From positions 1 through 21,857 of the forward strand of contig DASYSA010000593.1 of assembly GCA_036003885.1 (NCBI GenBank): DNA of 21,857 bases, written 5' to 3'. Shown one piece after another: positions 1-8,319 of the stretch. The stretch comes from DASYSA01 sp036003885 (GTDB lineage Bacteria > Acidobacteriota > Blastocatellia > UBA7656). Both the position numbers and the translations under genes were made by a program. How positions within the stretch are numbered: the stretch's first letter is position 1; every line of letters begins with the position of its first letter. Under the pieces are notes generated by a model that had not been told where the DNA came from, ran no database searches, and saw only the letters and a list, made by a program, of their open reading frames with translations.

Positions 1-27
1 CTTCATTCCAGCTATCAACTTCCGCAT
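1..27 (-). CDS. dihydrofolate reductase/RibD-like protein, N-terminal 9 codons only
   Basis: The minus strand opens a reading frame with ATG at 27 that runs off the left edge as MRKLIAGMK. A good ribosome-binding site (GGAGG, 6 nt before the ATG) precedes it. This start matches the usual opening of small single-domain RibD/DHFR-like reductases, where the first beta strand is followed by SLDG or SVDG. Only nine residues are visible, so the assignment rests on the motif and on the related remnant just upstream. The coding frame is different from that of the remnant. Confidence 0.5.
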
Positions 28-200
28 GTCAACCTCCATTCTCGCTTGAGCCCATCCACGGTTGCCGTCTCGGCGAGACCCCCGCGGCTTTCACGACCAG
101 CCCGCGGTCTGAAAGCTCCAAGCTCGCGTCCTTCAGTTCTCGCGGAATCTTCAATGACGCCGTCCAGTGACTCGTACTGGGTTACAAGTACTTCGCTCAA
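15..200 (-). pseudogene. decayed DHFR/RibD-like gene remnant
   Basis: A frame starting with TTG at 200, overlapping the TGA stop of the DUF1801 gene (TTGA), encodes MSEVLVTQYESLDGVIED. This is the typical first strand and SLDGVIED loop of RibD/DHFR-like reductases (usual length about 180-220 residues). After about residue 30 the frame becomes an arginine-rich stretch with no family resemblance and ends after 61 residues, so the gene looks truncated and frameshifted. Immediately downstream a second, intact-looking family start (ATG at 27) begins in another frame. Overlap with the upstream stop suggests it was once translationally coupled to the DUF1801 gene. The alternative is a short chimeric peptide; I favour a remnant. 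Confidence 0.55.
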
Positions 201-592
201 GTTGCTTTCTTACCGCTCCGTTTGATACTACTGGGTGCTTTCTGATTGTAAGCTACGGCTGCACGTACTAGATTCTTTAAGGCGGGCTCATCAATCTTGT
301 CACCTTCATGAAAGTCGATGGCTCTTGTTGCCTTTGCTTCAAGGCCGGCATTGAAAAGACCGTGCGGATCTTCCAGGAATGCGCCCTTGAAAAAATTCAC
401 CTTCACATGGTCTTTGAAGCTACCCACCGCACAGACCATCCCATGATGATTCCACACGGCGGTATTCCACTTCCAATCCTCGATGATGTCAGGGTCTGCC
501 GCATTTATTAGTTTACGGAGTCGGGCAAACACTTTACCGCGCCAGTCAACAAGGTCTGCGATTTGTTTGTCAATAAGTTGTGATGCATTCAT
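197..592 (-). CDS. DUF1801 (YdhG-like) domain protein
   Basis: This 131-residue protein spans a complete DUF1801/YdhG-like domain: an N-terminal helix with DLVDWRGKVFARLRKLI, then ADPDIIEDWKW, the hydrophobic strand GMVCAVGSFKDHVKVNFFKG, and the hallmark ending region RAIDFHEGDKIDEPALKNLV before a basic tail. Members are small soluble proteins of unsettled biochemical role, often found beside DHFR-like or SRPBCC/START genes in accessory regions. That fits here, since a DHFR-like remnant follows with a 4-nt overlap. A ribosome-binding site (GAGGTAAT) lies just before the ATG at 592. The gene is divergent from the MocR regulator at 819, which makes it a candidate target of that regulator. Family assignment is firm; function is not known. 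Confidence 0.88.
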   Translation of the reverse strand: MNASQLIDKQIADLVDWRGKVFARLRKLINAADPDIIEDWKWNTAVWNHHGMVCAVGSFKDHVKVNFFKGAFLEDPHGLFNAGLEAKATRAIDFHEGDKIDEPALKNLVRAAVAYNQKAPSSIKRSGKKAT

Positions 593-686
593 TAGTTATT
601 ACCTCGAGCTACGCTTTTAGCTTTCTTCAGCCGCGTCGACCGTTACGTTCATCGTGTCGGCGTGGCGCTCAGAATCCAGTTAGCTG

Positions 687-726
687 GGATCGAGTGATGC
701 CCGTGCATCACTCGATCCTCTTTTTT
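687..726 (+). terminator. perfect 14-bp hairpin plus T6: terminator or leader attenuator
   Basis: Arms 687-700 and 705-718 are perfectly complementary (core GATCGAGTGATGC and its reverse complement) with a 4-nt loop, followed after two bases by TTTTTT (721-726). Read on the plus strand this is a textbook intrinsic terminator. No plus-strand gene ends upstream of it; it lies about 95 nt before the start of the MocR gene. It could therefore act as an attenuator in the MocR leader, insulate MocR from read-through, or, as a 32-bp palindrome, be an operator between the two divergent genes. Confidence 0.7.
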
Positions 727-818
727 GAGAGTAACAATTGGGAAAGGACCATCACAAGAGCCAATCGCCGCGTGTTAGACCAGTCCAATTCTATCGTCAG
801 TTCAGGTATATTGATTCG

Positions 819-2246
819 ATGGAATTCCACGTCAGCCTGGTTGATCGGAAGGACCTCAGCGGAGAGATCTACCGCCAATTTCGGCGTGCCATCGTTGATG
901 GTCGGCTAAGGCCCGGAGAACTCCTGCCTCCGAGCCGCGAACTGGCGCGGCGCCTGAGCGTTGCTCGCACTACCGTCACCGTGGCTTATGACCGGCTTGC
1001 GAGTGAGGGGTTCGTCTCCTCGCGCGTGGGAGCGGGAACCTTCGTGAACGAACACATTGCTCCCTCACCCCGCGCCACGAAGAGGCTTCTGGCCGACGGA
1101 CCGTTGCGGCCACTGCCCATTTGGGATTCGATACCCCTGTCTACCGCTTTCGCCGCGCCGGCGCAGTTCGACTTTCGCACGGGTATTCCCGATGCATCGC
1201 TGTTCCCACATGATCGATGGCGCCGATTGCTCTCCTGTCAGCTACGCCCCGAGATCCTACGCGACGCCGTGTACGGGGATCCGGCAGGCCATCGGGATTT
1301 GCGCGAGGCTATCGCTCATTACATCGGAGTCGCTCGGGGTGTGGAAGCTTCGGCGGACGACGTCACTATCGTGAGCGGTACTCAGCAGGCGCTAGATGTC
1401 GTGGCTCGCACTCTGCTCGAACCGGGCGATGAGGTCGCCGTCGAAGATCCGGGTTATCAGCCGATAAGATGGCTTTTAGAATCGCTCGGCGTTCGCGTGA
1501 GCGGTGTGCCGGTCGACCAGTGCGGACTTATTGTCGAAGCTCTGCCACGCCACGCCCGGCTCGTATACGTGACGCCCTCCCATCAATACCCACTCGGGGT
1601 GTCGATGGCGCTGGCACGTCGTCGGGCGCTGCTGGCCTGGGCAGAGCAAAACCACGCCGCTATTGTAGAGGACGATTACGACAGCGAGTTCCGATTTGAG
1701 GCGCGACCTATCGAGCCGTTAAAGACCATCGACAACAGTGGTCGCGTCATTTATGTCGGCTCCTTCTCGAAGACGATGTTGCCAACGCTCCGTCTGGGCT
1801 TTCTAGTGACACCGCCATCCCTCCGCGCGGCAGTTCAAAGAGCGAAGCAAGTAACGGACTGGCACACCTCGCTACCGCTTCAGATGGCGTTGGCATGCTT
1901 TATTGATGATGGTGGGTTTGCCAGGCACGTCCGCAAAATGCGGAACATCTACCGAGTTCGGCACGACATGGTTACGCATGGCTTGAGCAACGAATTCGCC
2001 GATCATCTCCAGACGGTACCGTCGACTGTCGGACTGCATGTAGCTGCCCTCGCTCGGACTGCTTCTGTCGATGAAATTGACACTGTCGTTCGCCGGGCGT
2101 CCGAGGCAGGCGTGGAGGTCCAGACGCTATCCAGGTTTGCGGTCCATGCGCCCGCGAAGCCTGGGCTGGTGTTGGGCTACGGGGCGATTCCTGCTGCGAA
2201 AATCGAAGAAGGATTACGGCGGCTTCGGCTTTGCCTCGTCCCTTAG
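819..2246 (+). CDS. MocR/PdxR-type regulator (GntR wHTH fused to aminotransferase fold)
   Basis: The 475-residue product has a GntR-type winged helix at about residues 13-80 (SGEIYRQFRRAIVDGRL, then PPSRELARRLSVARTTV and the wing VGAGTFV), joined by a linker to a class I aminotransferase-fold domain (about 110-470). The PLP-anchoring lysine is visible in GSFSKTMLPTLRLGF (Lys318), and EDDYDSEFR and VYGDPAGHRDLR are typical MocR signatures. Such proteins use PLP or a PLP-amino acid adduct as effector and usually control a neighbouring, often divergent, gene. Here the divergent neighbour is DUF1801. I chose ATG 819 because the family starts just before the winged helix; the frame is open further upstream to 738, which would add 27 atypical residues. 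The target and effector cannot be read from the sequence. Confidence 0.9.
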   Translation: MEFHVSLVDRKDLSGEIYRQFRRAIVDGRLRPGELLPPSRELARRLSVARTTVTVAYDRLASEGFVSSRVGAGTFVNEHIAPSPRATKRLLADGPLRPLPIWDSIPLSTAFAAPAQFDFRTGIPDASLFPHDRWRRLLSCQLRPEILRDAVYGDPAGHRDLREAIAHYIGVARGVEASADDVTIVSGTQQALDVVARTLLEPGDEVAVEDPGYQPIRWLLESLGVRVSGVPVDQCGLIVEALPRHARLVYVTPSHQYPLGVSMALARRRALLAWAEQNHAAIVEDDYDSEFRFEARPIEPLKTIDNSGRVIYVGSFSKTMLPTLRLGFLVTPPSLRAAVQRAKQVTDWHTSLPLQMALACFIDDGGFARHVRKMRNIYRVRHDMVTHGLSNEFADHLQTVPSTVGLHVAALARTASVDEIDTVVRRASEAGVEVQTLSRFAVHAPAKPGLVLGYGAIPAAKIEEGLRRLRLCLVP

Positions 2247-2266
2247 CATTTTCGGGTTGGTGTGAT

Positions 2267-3127
2267 ATGTTCTCGCCCATGAAACCATTAGATTCCATCT
2301 CCCGCCGGTCGTTCCTGGCACTCGCAGGAGCGGCTCCATTCGCATTCGGCGCGCCTAAGGGAAAGCGCGTTCCGGTCGGCCTCGAACTCTATTCCGTTCG
2401 CGACGAGCTGGCGAAAGACCTGCCGGCCACAGTTCGCGCGGTCGCGAAGATGGGTTACGAAGTGGTTGAATTCTTCTCGCCTTACTACAGCTGGACGCCC
2501 GCCTATGCCAAAGAGGTGCGGAAGCTCATGGACGATCTGGGCATCCGCTGCAACTCGACCCACAACGGCGCCAACGCATTCACACCCGAAGGTCTCGAGA
2601 AGGCGATTGAGCTGAATCAGGCTCTGGGAGCCAAATTCATCGTGATGGCCAGCGCCGGAAACGTGACCGGCCTCGACGGTTGGAAGGCAGTCGCAGATAA
2701 GCTGAGCCGGGCCGCCGATAAGCTCAAACCCCTCAAAATGCGTGCCGGGTTCCATAACCATAAGGCGGAATTCATGCCGCTGGAAGGTAAACGTCCCATG
2801 GAAGTACTTGCCGCCAACACGCCAAAGGACGTGACACTGCAGCTTGACGTGGGCACGTGCGTGGATGCGGGATACGATCCCGTTGCCTGGATCAAGGCCA
2901 ATCCCGGTCGCATTACTTCTATCCACTGCAAGGAGTGGACTGCCGTGGAGGGCAAAGGTTATCGAGTTCTGCTCGGAGAAGGTGATGCGCCGTGGGCTAA
3001 GATCTTCAACGCGGCTGAATCCAAAGGCGGAGTGGAGTATTACCTCATCGAGCAGGAAGGCAGCAGATTCCCGTCGCTTGAAACGGCTGAGCGTTGCCTC
3101 GCCAATTACAAGAAGCTGCGAGCGTGA
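2267..3127 (+). CDS. Tat-exported sugar phosphate isomerase/epimerase-like TIM barrel
   Basis: The protein (286 residues from ATG 2267; ATG 2279 is an alternative, four codons shorter) begins with a twin-arginine signal, SRRSFLALAGAAPFAFGA, so it is probably exported folded. The rest is a xylose isomerase-like TIM barrel (AP_endonuc_2 type): VGLELYSVRDEL as first strand, and the usual metal-ligand positions in FHNHKAEF, LQLDVGTCVDAG, SIHCKEW and YYLIEQEG. Periplasmic members of this group are common in acidobacteria and planctomycetes and are thought to act on sugars or inositol-like compounds; the substrate here is unknown. The gene starts 20 nt after the MocR stop, in the same direction, so the two may be co-transcribed. 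No strong ribosome-binding site distinguishes the two starts. Confidence 0.88.
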   Translation: MFSPMKPLDSISRRSFLALAGAAPFAFGAPKGKRVPVGLELYSVRDELAKDLPATVRAVAKMGYEVVEFFSPYYSWTPAYAKEVRKLMDDLGIRCNSTHNGANAFTPEGLEKAIELNQALGAKFIVMASAGNVTGLDGWKAVADKLSRAADKLKPLKMRAGFHNHKAEFMPLEGKRPMEVLAANTPKDVTLQLDVGTCVDAGYDPVAWIKANPGRITSIHCKEWTAVEGKGYRVLLGEGDAPWAKIFNAAESKGGVEYYLIEQEGSRFPSLETAERCLANYKKLRA

Positions 3128-3136
3128 GCCAGTGAC

Positions 3137-3169
3137 AAAAGGCCCGGTCCAACAATGAGTCGGACCGGG
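3137..3169 (-). terminator. intrinsic terminator after the TonB-dependent receptor gene
   Basis: Arms CCCGGTCC (3143-3150) and GGACCGGG (3162-3169) form an 8-bp GC-rich stem with an 11-nt loop. Read on the minus strand the stem is followed within 2 nt by TTTT (3140-3137). It lies between the convergent ends of the isomerase gene (3127) and the receptor gene (3198). It has a T-run only on the minus side, so it mainly serves the receptor gene. Confidence 0.65.
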
Positions 3170-3197
3170 GCTGGGAGGTGCTTACTACGCGAGAGTT

Positions 3198-6100
3198 CTA
3201 GTAGCTGAGAGTCGCACGGAGATTTATGGATCGACTACCGACCGGAGCTCCCACTACACCAAACGTGGTGCTGAAGACGTTCGCGTCGGGGAAGCCCCAC
3301 CTCGGGTGATTCAAGACGTTGTTGAAACTTGAAAACAGTTGGAAGCGGCCTTGCTCCGTAACGTGAAAGGTCTTCGTCAGCGAGACGTTCCAGACAAAGG
3401 TATTCCTGTCACGAAGGAACAACAGCTGGCCAAACTCACCCGGCGTTGTGTTCGGAATCAGGAACTGAGGGTTGGCCCGGCCATCTGGTCCTATGAGCTT
3501 CGGGTCGACCGCCAGCCGCTGCAGATCAGTAGTACCAACTCTGCCTGTTAGGCGTGTGAGTTGCGCGTTGAACATCTGCTGAATCTGATCCAGGGTAACG
3601 CCTGGAGCGAGACGGACACCACCGGCAGCCGGGTTGTTGCTTCCGATGGGGTTTGCGCCAGGGTTGTTACTGTTGACAGTCTGGAATCCGCCCGTCAATT
3701 GGATCGGCACCCCGGTTTGGAACGCAAAGACCGAACCGAGAGTCCATCCGCCGGCAACGGCTTCGAGAACGGGATTGTCGAGCGACAGCCACCGCCCTCG
3801 CCCGATCGGCAGATCGTAGGTCCCAAGCATCTGGATTACATGCCGGATGTCGAACGGAGACACCCGACGGTCCAGTCCGATGTTCCGCAAGGTTGTAAAA
3901 TCGAGATTCTGATTCTGGTTGTCTACCGAAAGATTGGTCAGACTCTTGCTCCAGGTGTAGTTAGCCGTCCAATCGATGCCGTGCGAGAGCCGTTTCCGAA
4001 ACTGAACCTGAAGACCGTTGTAGCTGTTCCATCCTGTATCATCAATATAGTTCATCCGGCCCGAGACAAAGGGATTCAGCATGAAGAAGTTGATCGGAAG
4101 CGTTCCGGGCGCGTTGTAGTTCGGATTTATTCTGACGCATGGGCTGAAGGCGTTGCCGAACATGCGGCAGACGTAGTTCTGATTTGTCGCCAGGGTATTG
4201 GCCAGCGCGCCGGCTTCACCGTTTTGCAGGTTGGTGATAAAGGCAGTCGACCCGTACCCCTGGCCCGCAGCAATCGCCGCTACCCCGCCCCGTGCGCCGA
4301 AAGCCTGGTCGAAGATCGGCGTCCCCACCTGCCCAGCGAGTCCGCGATTCTGGAAACTCTGCACTCCGGCGGCCTGGTTGATGGACAGGTTCTTCTGCGC
4401 GCCCTTGAATTCCTGCAGGAATCCATTTTCGAAGATGTTGACCTCGTTCAGATTGCTTGTTCGCCAGGCGAGGTGCGACTGATTTCCAACGTACCGGACC
4501 TCCAGCACCGTGTTCTTGCCGAATTCGCGCTGGATCCCAACGGTCCAATTGATCGTGTATGGCGCGCGCAGTGTTGGGTCGAATCCATTGATGGCCCGGG
4601 TGAACGTCTGGTCCGCCTGGTTGATGACCTTCTTATAGTCGGTAGTGGTGAACGCGAACGATGAGGCCGTCAGCGGGTTGGCCACTACGTCCGACAGAGT
4701 GTAGAACAACGGCAGTAGTGTCTGTCCCGGCTGTCCCGGTATTAGAGTGGTCGCCCCGATTGTCTTTCCAGCATTAGGACCGAGATTTGCCGCAAAGAAC
4801 TGAGTACCCTCGTCGTACACAATCTGGCCATACGAAGCACGAATGACAGTTTTGGAACCGCCGAGAAGTTTGCCCAGCAGACCCTCTGTTCTGTTGGGAT
4901 TCCAGGCGAAGCCGAAGTTTGGAGCAAAGTTCTTCCAATCGGTGTTGTAGGGCACACGGCCGACTTGCACCGTGGGGTTGTTATTTCCGCTGAGGGCGCC
5001 AGGAGTAAACAGCTTTGTCGACGGACCAAAGAGGCTCGCCAGGTCCGGCGACGCGGTAATCTTCTTAACATCGTGCATCGGACCCTGTGCCTCCCAGCGT
5101 AGCCCGTAGTTCAGCGTGAGGCTCGGTTTGATACGCCACCGGTCCTGCGCATAGGCGCCGCCCATGAGCGAGCGGGTCCAGGTGAAGTTAATGAAGCCGT
5201 CATACTTGAGAGTATCGGGATTGACGACTCGGGTGAAGTTTGACGCCGATACTCTGCCGACCAGCAAATTGTAGAGAGCGGCAGGAGCTCCAAGATCGGT
5301 GTTGTTGATACCCGGTATGGTAGTCGCAGTGAAGGCTGTGGACAGCAGTGTGTCGCCATTCGGGGTTCCCGTCCCGTAAGTAGGAACCTGAAATATCTCT
5401 CCAGTGTCCTTCCAGTCTGTCTTGCGGTAGCTGGCGCCAACCGTGTACGAGTGCTGTCCGCGATTCAGCGTCAAAGTGTCGTACAACGTCGTGATGTAGT
5501 GCCGGCCTGTAACGTTTTGCTGATCGATGAACGGGACAGCGGGACCAGGGTTGACACCATCCGAGAAGGGTAGATTGCCGCCGATGCGCAATGGCTTGTC
5601 GTTGAACGTAAAGTAGGCGCCATAGGCCGACGATGCATTCGAGTCGCCGCTGTGTTGCACCCCGTAACGGAGCTCGTTGAAGGTCTGCGGCGAAAAGCTG
5701 GATTGTAGCGCAGCGGACCATACGAAGTAGCCCAGCCGGAATGGATTCGTCCTGCTGATGTCAGGAACAGGCAGGCGCCTTTCGCCCGCCTGCCAGTTAT
5801 GCCTGTAGTTCCATGCGAAGGTTATCTGCTGTTTCTGGGTTGCGAAGTAATCGAACCGCACCGCCGGGAAGTAGGCAAAGTTATTGTTCTCGGCGTTCCA
5901 CGTGTAGGTGTCACGGTTGAGGTCGGTGCCCGCGACGCGGGAGGCGCCCTGCGGGATCTTGTTGTTTATCGCGAGGATCGATTGCGCTACCGGATCAAGT
6001 TTCGTCGGAGCGCCCTTTGCCGCGGCAAGATCCAACACGTTCACCGTTCTCAACTGGTTTGTCGTGCCGCTTACGATATAGGTGAAGATTCCCTTCTGAG

Positions 6101-7103
6101 CGTCCGGCGTCAATACCTTTATAGTCCGGGGAACTGTCAACGGCGAATAGGCTCGCTCGAAGTTGACGAAGACGAACATCTTCTGCTTGAAGGAGCCAAA
6201 GGGAATCAGCGGCCCTCCAAAATTGCCGCCGTAGTTCTGAGTGCGACTAAAGACCCGCGTCAGGTTTTGGGCGTTTCGGGAAAAAGTGTTCGCATTGAAC
6301 CTCTCGCTCTGAGGTTCGTAGAAGGCACTGCCATGGTACTTGTTCCCGCCGCGGCGGGTGGTGAACTTGATGTTCGCGCCGCTTTGCGCGCCGGAGTCTG
6401 CGCCGAGACCGCCCGTCTCTACCGATACCTCCTCGAGTGCGCCGAGGCGCACAGGCACGGTCATGAAGAATACGGTCCCACCGCTCTTGAAGCCGTTCGA
6501 GGCGTCATTGATTCCGTCGACGGTGACGTTGACAGCGCCGCCGGGCAGATTGTTGTACCGCGTGTCGCCGCCAGTCGGAGGGGATGCTCCGGGCGCGAGC
6601 CTCGCAAGAGCGAGCGCGTTGCCGCGGTCTCCCAGGGGTAATGCGTTAACAATCTTTGTCGTAATGGTACTCGCAACCAACTGAGAAGAGACCTCCAGCC
6701 CTTCCGTAGCGCCTCCGACCACAGTGATGCTCTCCGATGTCTGTCCGACCTCCATACTCACTCGCACGTCGGTGGTCTGGCTTGTCGAAACAGAGATGTT
6801 TGAGAGGATCGAGGTTTGAAACCCCTGAGACGTCACCGTCACCTCATACACACCGCTCGCCAAATCCGGAAACAAGAAGCTGCCTTGGTCGCTCGATTTA
6901 GTCTCCCTGGTGATGCCGGTCTTTGTGTCTTTCAAAACGACCTTGGCGTTAGGGAGCACGGCGCCGGTTGAATCCTGAACGGTGCCGGAGATCGATCCCA
7001 CAATCCGTAGCTGCGCAACCGCCGAGTGCCCGTCGAGCACCACCGCAGCACCCAACATCAACATTAGAATAATCATTCGTCTTGAAAGGCGTTCTCGTTG
7101 CAT
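3198..7103 (-). CDS. Oar-like TonB-dependent outer membrane receptor
   Basis: This 1301-residue protein has a signal peptide (about 1-31, ending HSAVAQ), then a carboxypeptidase-regulatory/CNA-B-like beta domain (about 36-117: GSISGTVQDSTGAVLPNA, GSFLFPDLASGVYEVTV), a plug region (GGAVNVTVDGINDASNGF) and a very long C-terminal beta barrel. It ends in LRATLSY, with the terminal aromatic residue expected of an outer-membrane barrel. The size and layout match the Oar-like transporters that acidobacteria carry in many copies; they are thought to import oligomers such as glycans or peptides, or to be adhesin-like. A strong ribosome-binding site (GGAGGAG) precedes the ATG. No substrate-specific partner (SusD, TonB, ExbBD) is adjacent. 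The isomerase and dimethylargininase on either side give only weak hints of substrate. Confidence 0.93.
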   Translation of the reverse strand: MQRERLSRRMIILMLMLGAAVVLDGHSAVAQLRIVGSISGTVQDSTGAVLPNAKVVLKDTKTGITRETKSSDQGSFLFPDLASGVYEVTVTSQGFQTSILSNISVSTSQTTDVRVSMEVGQTSESITVVGGATEGLEVSSQLVASTITTKIVNALPLGDRGNALALARLAPGASPPTGGDTRYNNLPGGAVNVTVDGINDASNGFKSGGTVFFMTVPVRLGALEEVSVETGGLGADSGAQSGANIKFTTRRGGNKYHGSAFYEPQSERFNANTFSRNAQNLTRVFSRTQNYGGNFGGPLIPFGSFKQKMFVFVNFERAYSPLTVPRTIKVLTPDAQKGIFTYIVSGTTNQLRTVNVLDLAAAKGAPTKLDPVAQSILAINNKIPQGASRVAGTDLNRDTYTWNAENNNFAYFPAVRFDYFATQKQQITFAWNYRHNWQAGERRLPVPDISRTNPFRLGYFVWSAALQSSFSPQTFNELRYGVQHSGDSNASSAYGAYFTFNDKPLRIGGNLPFSDGVNPGPAVPFIDQQNVTGRHYITTLYDTLTLNRGQHSYTVGASYRKTDWKDTGEIFQVPTYGTGTPNGDTLLSTAFTATTIPGINNTDLGAPAALYNLLVGRVSASNFTRVVNPDTLKYDGFINFTWTRSLMGGAYAQDRWRIKPSLTLNYGLRWEAQGPMHDVKKITASPDLASLFGPSTKLFTPGALSGNNNPTVQVGRVPYNTDWKNFAPNFGFAWNPNRTEGLLGKLLGGSKTVIRASYGQIVYDEGTQFFAANLGPNAGKTIGATTLIPGQPGQTLLPLFYTLSDVVANPLTASSFAFTTTDYKKVINQADQTFTRAINGFDPTLRAPYTINWTVGIQREFGKNTVLEVRYVGNQSHLAWRTSNLNEVNIFENGFLQEFKGAQKNLSINQAAGVQSFQNRGLAGQVGTPIFDQAFGARGGVAAIAAGQGYGSTAFITNLQNGEAGALANTLATNQNYVCRMFGNAFSPCVRINPNYNAPGTLPINFFMLNPFVSGRMNYIDDTGWNSYNGLQVQFRKRLSHGIDWTANYTWSKSLTNLSVDNQNQNLDFTTLRNIGLDRRVSPFDIRHVIQMLGTYDLPIGRGRWLSLDNPVLEAVAGGWTLGSVFAFQTGVPIQLTGGFQTVNSNNPGANPIGSNNPAAGGVRLAPGVTLDQIQQMFNAQLTRLTGRVGTTDLQRLAVDPKLIGPDGRANPQFLIPNTTPGEFGQLLFLRDRNTFVWNVSLTKTFHVTEQGRFQLFSSFNNVLNHPRWGFPDANVFSTTFGVVGAPVGSRSINLRATLSY

Positions 7104-7392
7104 ATCTCCTCCTTCAGATAGACAACACCTTCCGGTGATGCCCTGGTCATGGTGCGGAATTCCCAGACCCTTAAAGTCTCGAGAGCCTCGACCTTGTCAG
7201 GGTCGACGGCCCGTTAGCAGCCTATTCTGCTGCATAGTTAATACGTTTAGTGAATTGGCGTCTTGTACGATTGATATGCCGGTTGTACCTGCTTAGGGTT
7301 GGTTTAGCGGTTCTGATCAAACTAATATTGAAACCGCGCTTCGTGATACCGCGTCTCTCGAGTTGAGGGACTGCACCTCCGGGAAAGCATCG
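7104..7392. promoter_or_regulatory. divergent intergenic region between receptor and dimethylargininase genes
   Basis: This 289-nt gap must hold the promoters of both divergent genes. The middle (about 7215-7270) is clearly more AT-rich than its surroundings (TAGTTAATACGTTTAG), as expected for promoter DNA. A small inverted repeat TCGACC/GGTCGA with a 7-nt loop lies near 7190-7210. I cannot place -35/-10 boxes with confidence, and I see no coding sequence. Confidence 0.4.
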
Positions 7393-8163
7393 ATGCTCAT
7401 AGCCATTACTCGAGACGTATCCCCCAACATCAGGAACTGTGAGCTGAAATTCGTTGACCGCCAGCCAATCGATCACGCGCTGGCGGTGCGGCAACTTGAG
7501 GATTATCGCGCGGCGCTCGAGCGATGCGGCGCTCTGGTCAAGAGGCTTCCGGCGGATAGCCGCTATCCCGACTCGTGCTTTGTCGAAGACACGGCGATCG
7601 TCGTGAATGAGATCGCCGTAATCGCCAGCATGGGCGCTCCATCACGTCGCGGAGAAACGCCGGCGATCGAAGCCGAACTGAGCCCTTACCGGAACATAGC
7701 GCGCGTCAGGCTCCCGGCAACGATCGACGGCGGCGATGTTCTGCGCGCCGGCAAGAACATCCTGGTCGGGCTCTCCAGCCGCACCAACGAGGCAGGAATC
7801 GAACAGCTCGCCCAAATACTCGAACCGCGCGGATACAGAGTCACACAGGTGCGGACGAGTAAGAGCCTGCATTTCAAATCTGCCTGTACGGCGATTGACG
7901 ATGGAACTCTGTTGGTGAACCGGGACTGGATCCACCTCGATGACCTTGCGGGATTCAACCTTGTTTTTACTCCCGACGATGAACCTGAAGCGGCAAATGT
8001 CTTGCGGGTCAACGAGACGCTGTTCGTACAGGCAGGTTTCCCGGGTACGGTGGAACGTTTGCGGAGCGTACACGGCAAGGTTGAGACGCTCGACACATCT
8101 GAGTTGCACAAGGCAGAAGGCGCCCTGACCTGCCTCAGCATAATCTTCGAAACAAGGGGTTAG
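7393..8163 (+). CDS. dimethylargininase (N-dimethylarginine dimethylaminohydrolase)
   Basis: The 256-residue product is a pentein-fold DDAH, which hydrolyses methylated arginine to citrulline and methylamines; a related arginine- or amidino-hydrolase is the alternative. Landmarks: HALAVRQLEDYRAALERCGA near the N-terminus, PDSCFVEDTAIV, the TIDGGDVLRAG strand, catalytic His160 in LHFKSACTAIDD and the nucleophile Cys247 in EGALTCLSI. The His-Cys positions are offset by two from the well-studied Pseudomonas aeruginosa enzyme (about 254 residues; His162, Cys249), so the length fits. I chose ATG 7393, preceded by a purine-rich GGGAAAG; the frame is open ten codons further upstream without support. 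No signal peptide, so cytoplasmic. Its stop codon directly abuts the palindromic repeat at 8164. Confidence 0.9.
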   Translation: MLIAITRDVSPNIRNCELKFVDRQPIDHALAVRQLEDYRAALERCGALVKRLPADSRYPDSCFVEDTAIVVNEIAVIASMGAPSRRGETPAIEAELSPYRNIARVRLPATIDGGDVLRAGKNILVGLSSRTNEAGIEQLAQILEPRGYRVTQVRTSKSLHFKSACTAIDDGTLLVNRDWIHLDDLAGFNLVFTPDDEPEAANVLRVNETLFVQAGFPGTVERLRSVHGKVETLDTSELHKAEGALTCLSIIFETRG

Positions 8164-8254
8164 AAGGGCCGGCCACGAATTACACGAACTACACCTATCC
8201 ACACGAATTATTCGTGATCATTCGCGTAATTCGTGTAATTCGTGGCTAGCCCTT
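8164..8254. repeat. long imperfect palindrome, dispersed-repeat or terminator-like element
   Basis: The 25-nt arms 8164-8188 and 8230-8254 are complementary except for two positions. The arms contain CACGAATTACACGAA and its complement, and the 41-nt centre contains another palindrome, CACGAATTATTCGTG. Blocks of the word ATTCGTGTAATTCGTGG in inverted pairs are, from memory, a recurrent intergenic repeat type in several environmental phyla. It begins at the base after the dimethylargininase stop and ends 65 nt before the next gene. It may act as a terminator or mRNA stabiliser, though no T-run follows. A further partial unit (CTTCGTGGC) occurs near 8267-8276. Confidence 0.75.
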
Positions 8255-8319
8255 CCAGCCATTGTGTCTTCGTGGCATAATGCGGCGGCTTATTATCTCG
8301 CGCCCACGGAGGTACCCTT

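Noticed and set aside
3561..4664. Long plus-strand open frame (367 codons) opposite the TonB-dependent receptor gene
   Set aside because: It is antisense to a clear 1301-residue receptor, has no recognisable domain or ribosome-binding site, and is explained by the GC-rich codon use of the real gene. The same holds for 5799-6641.
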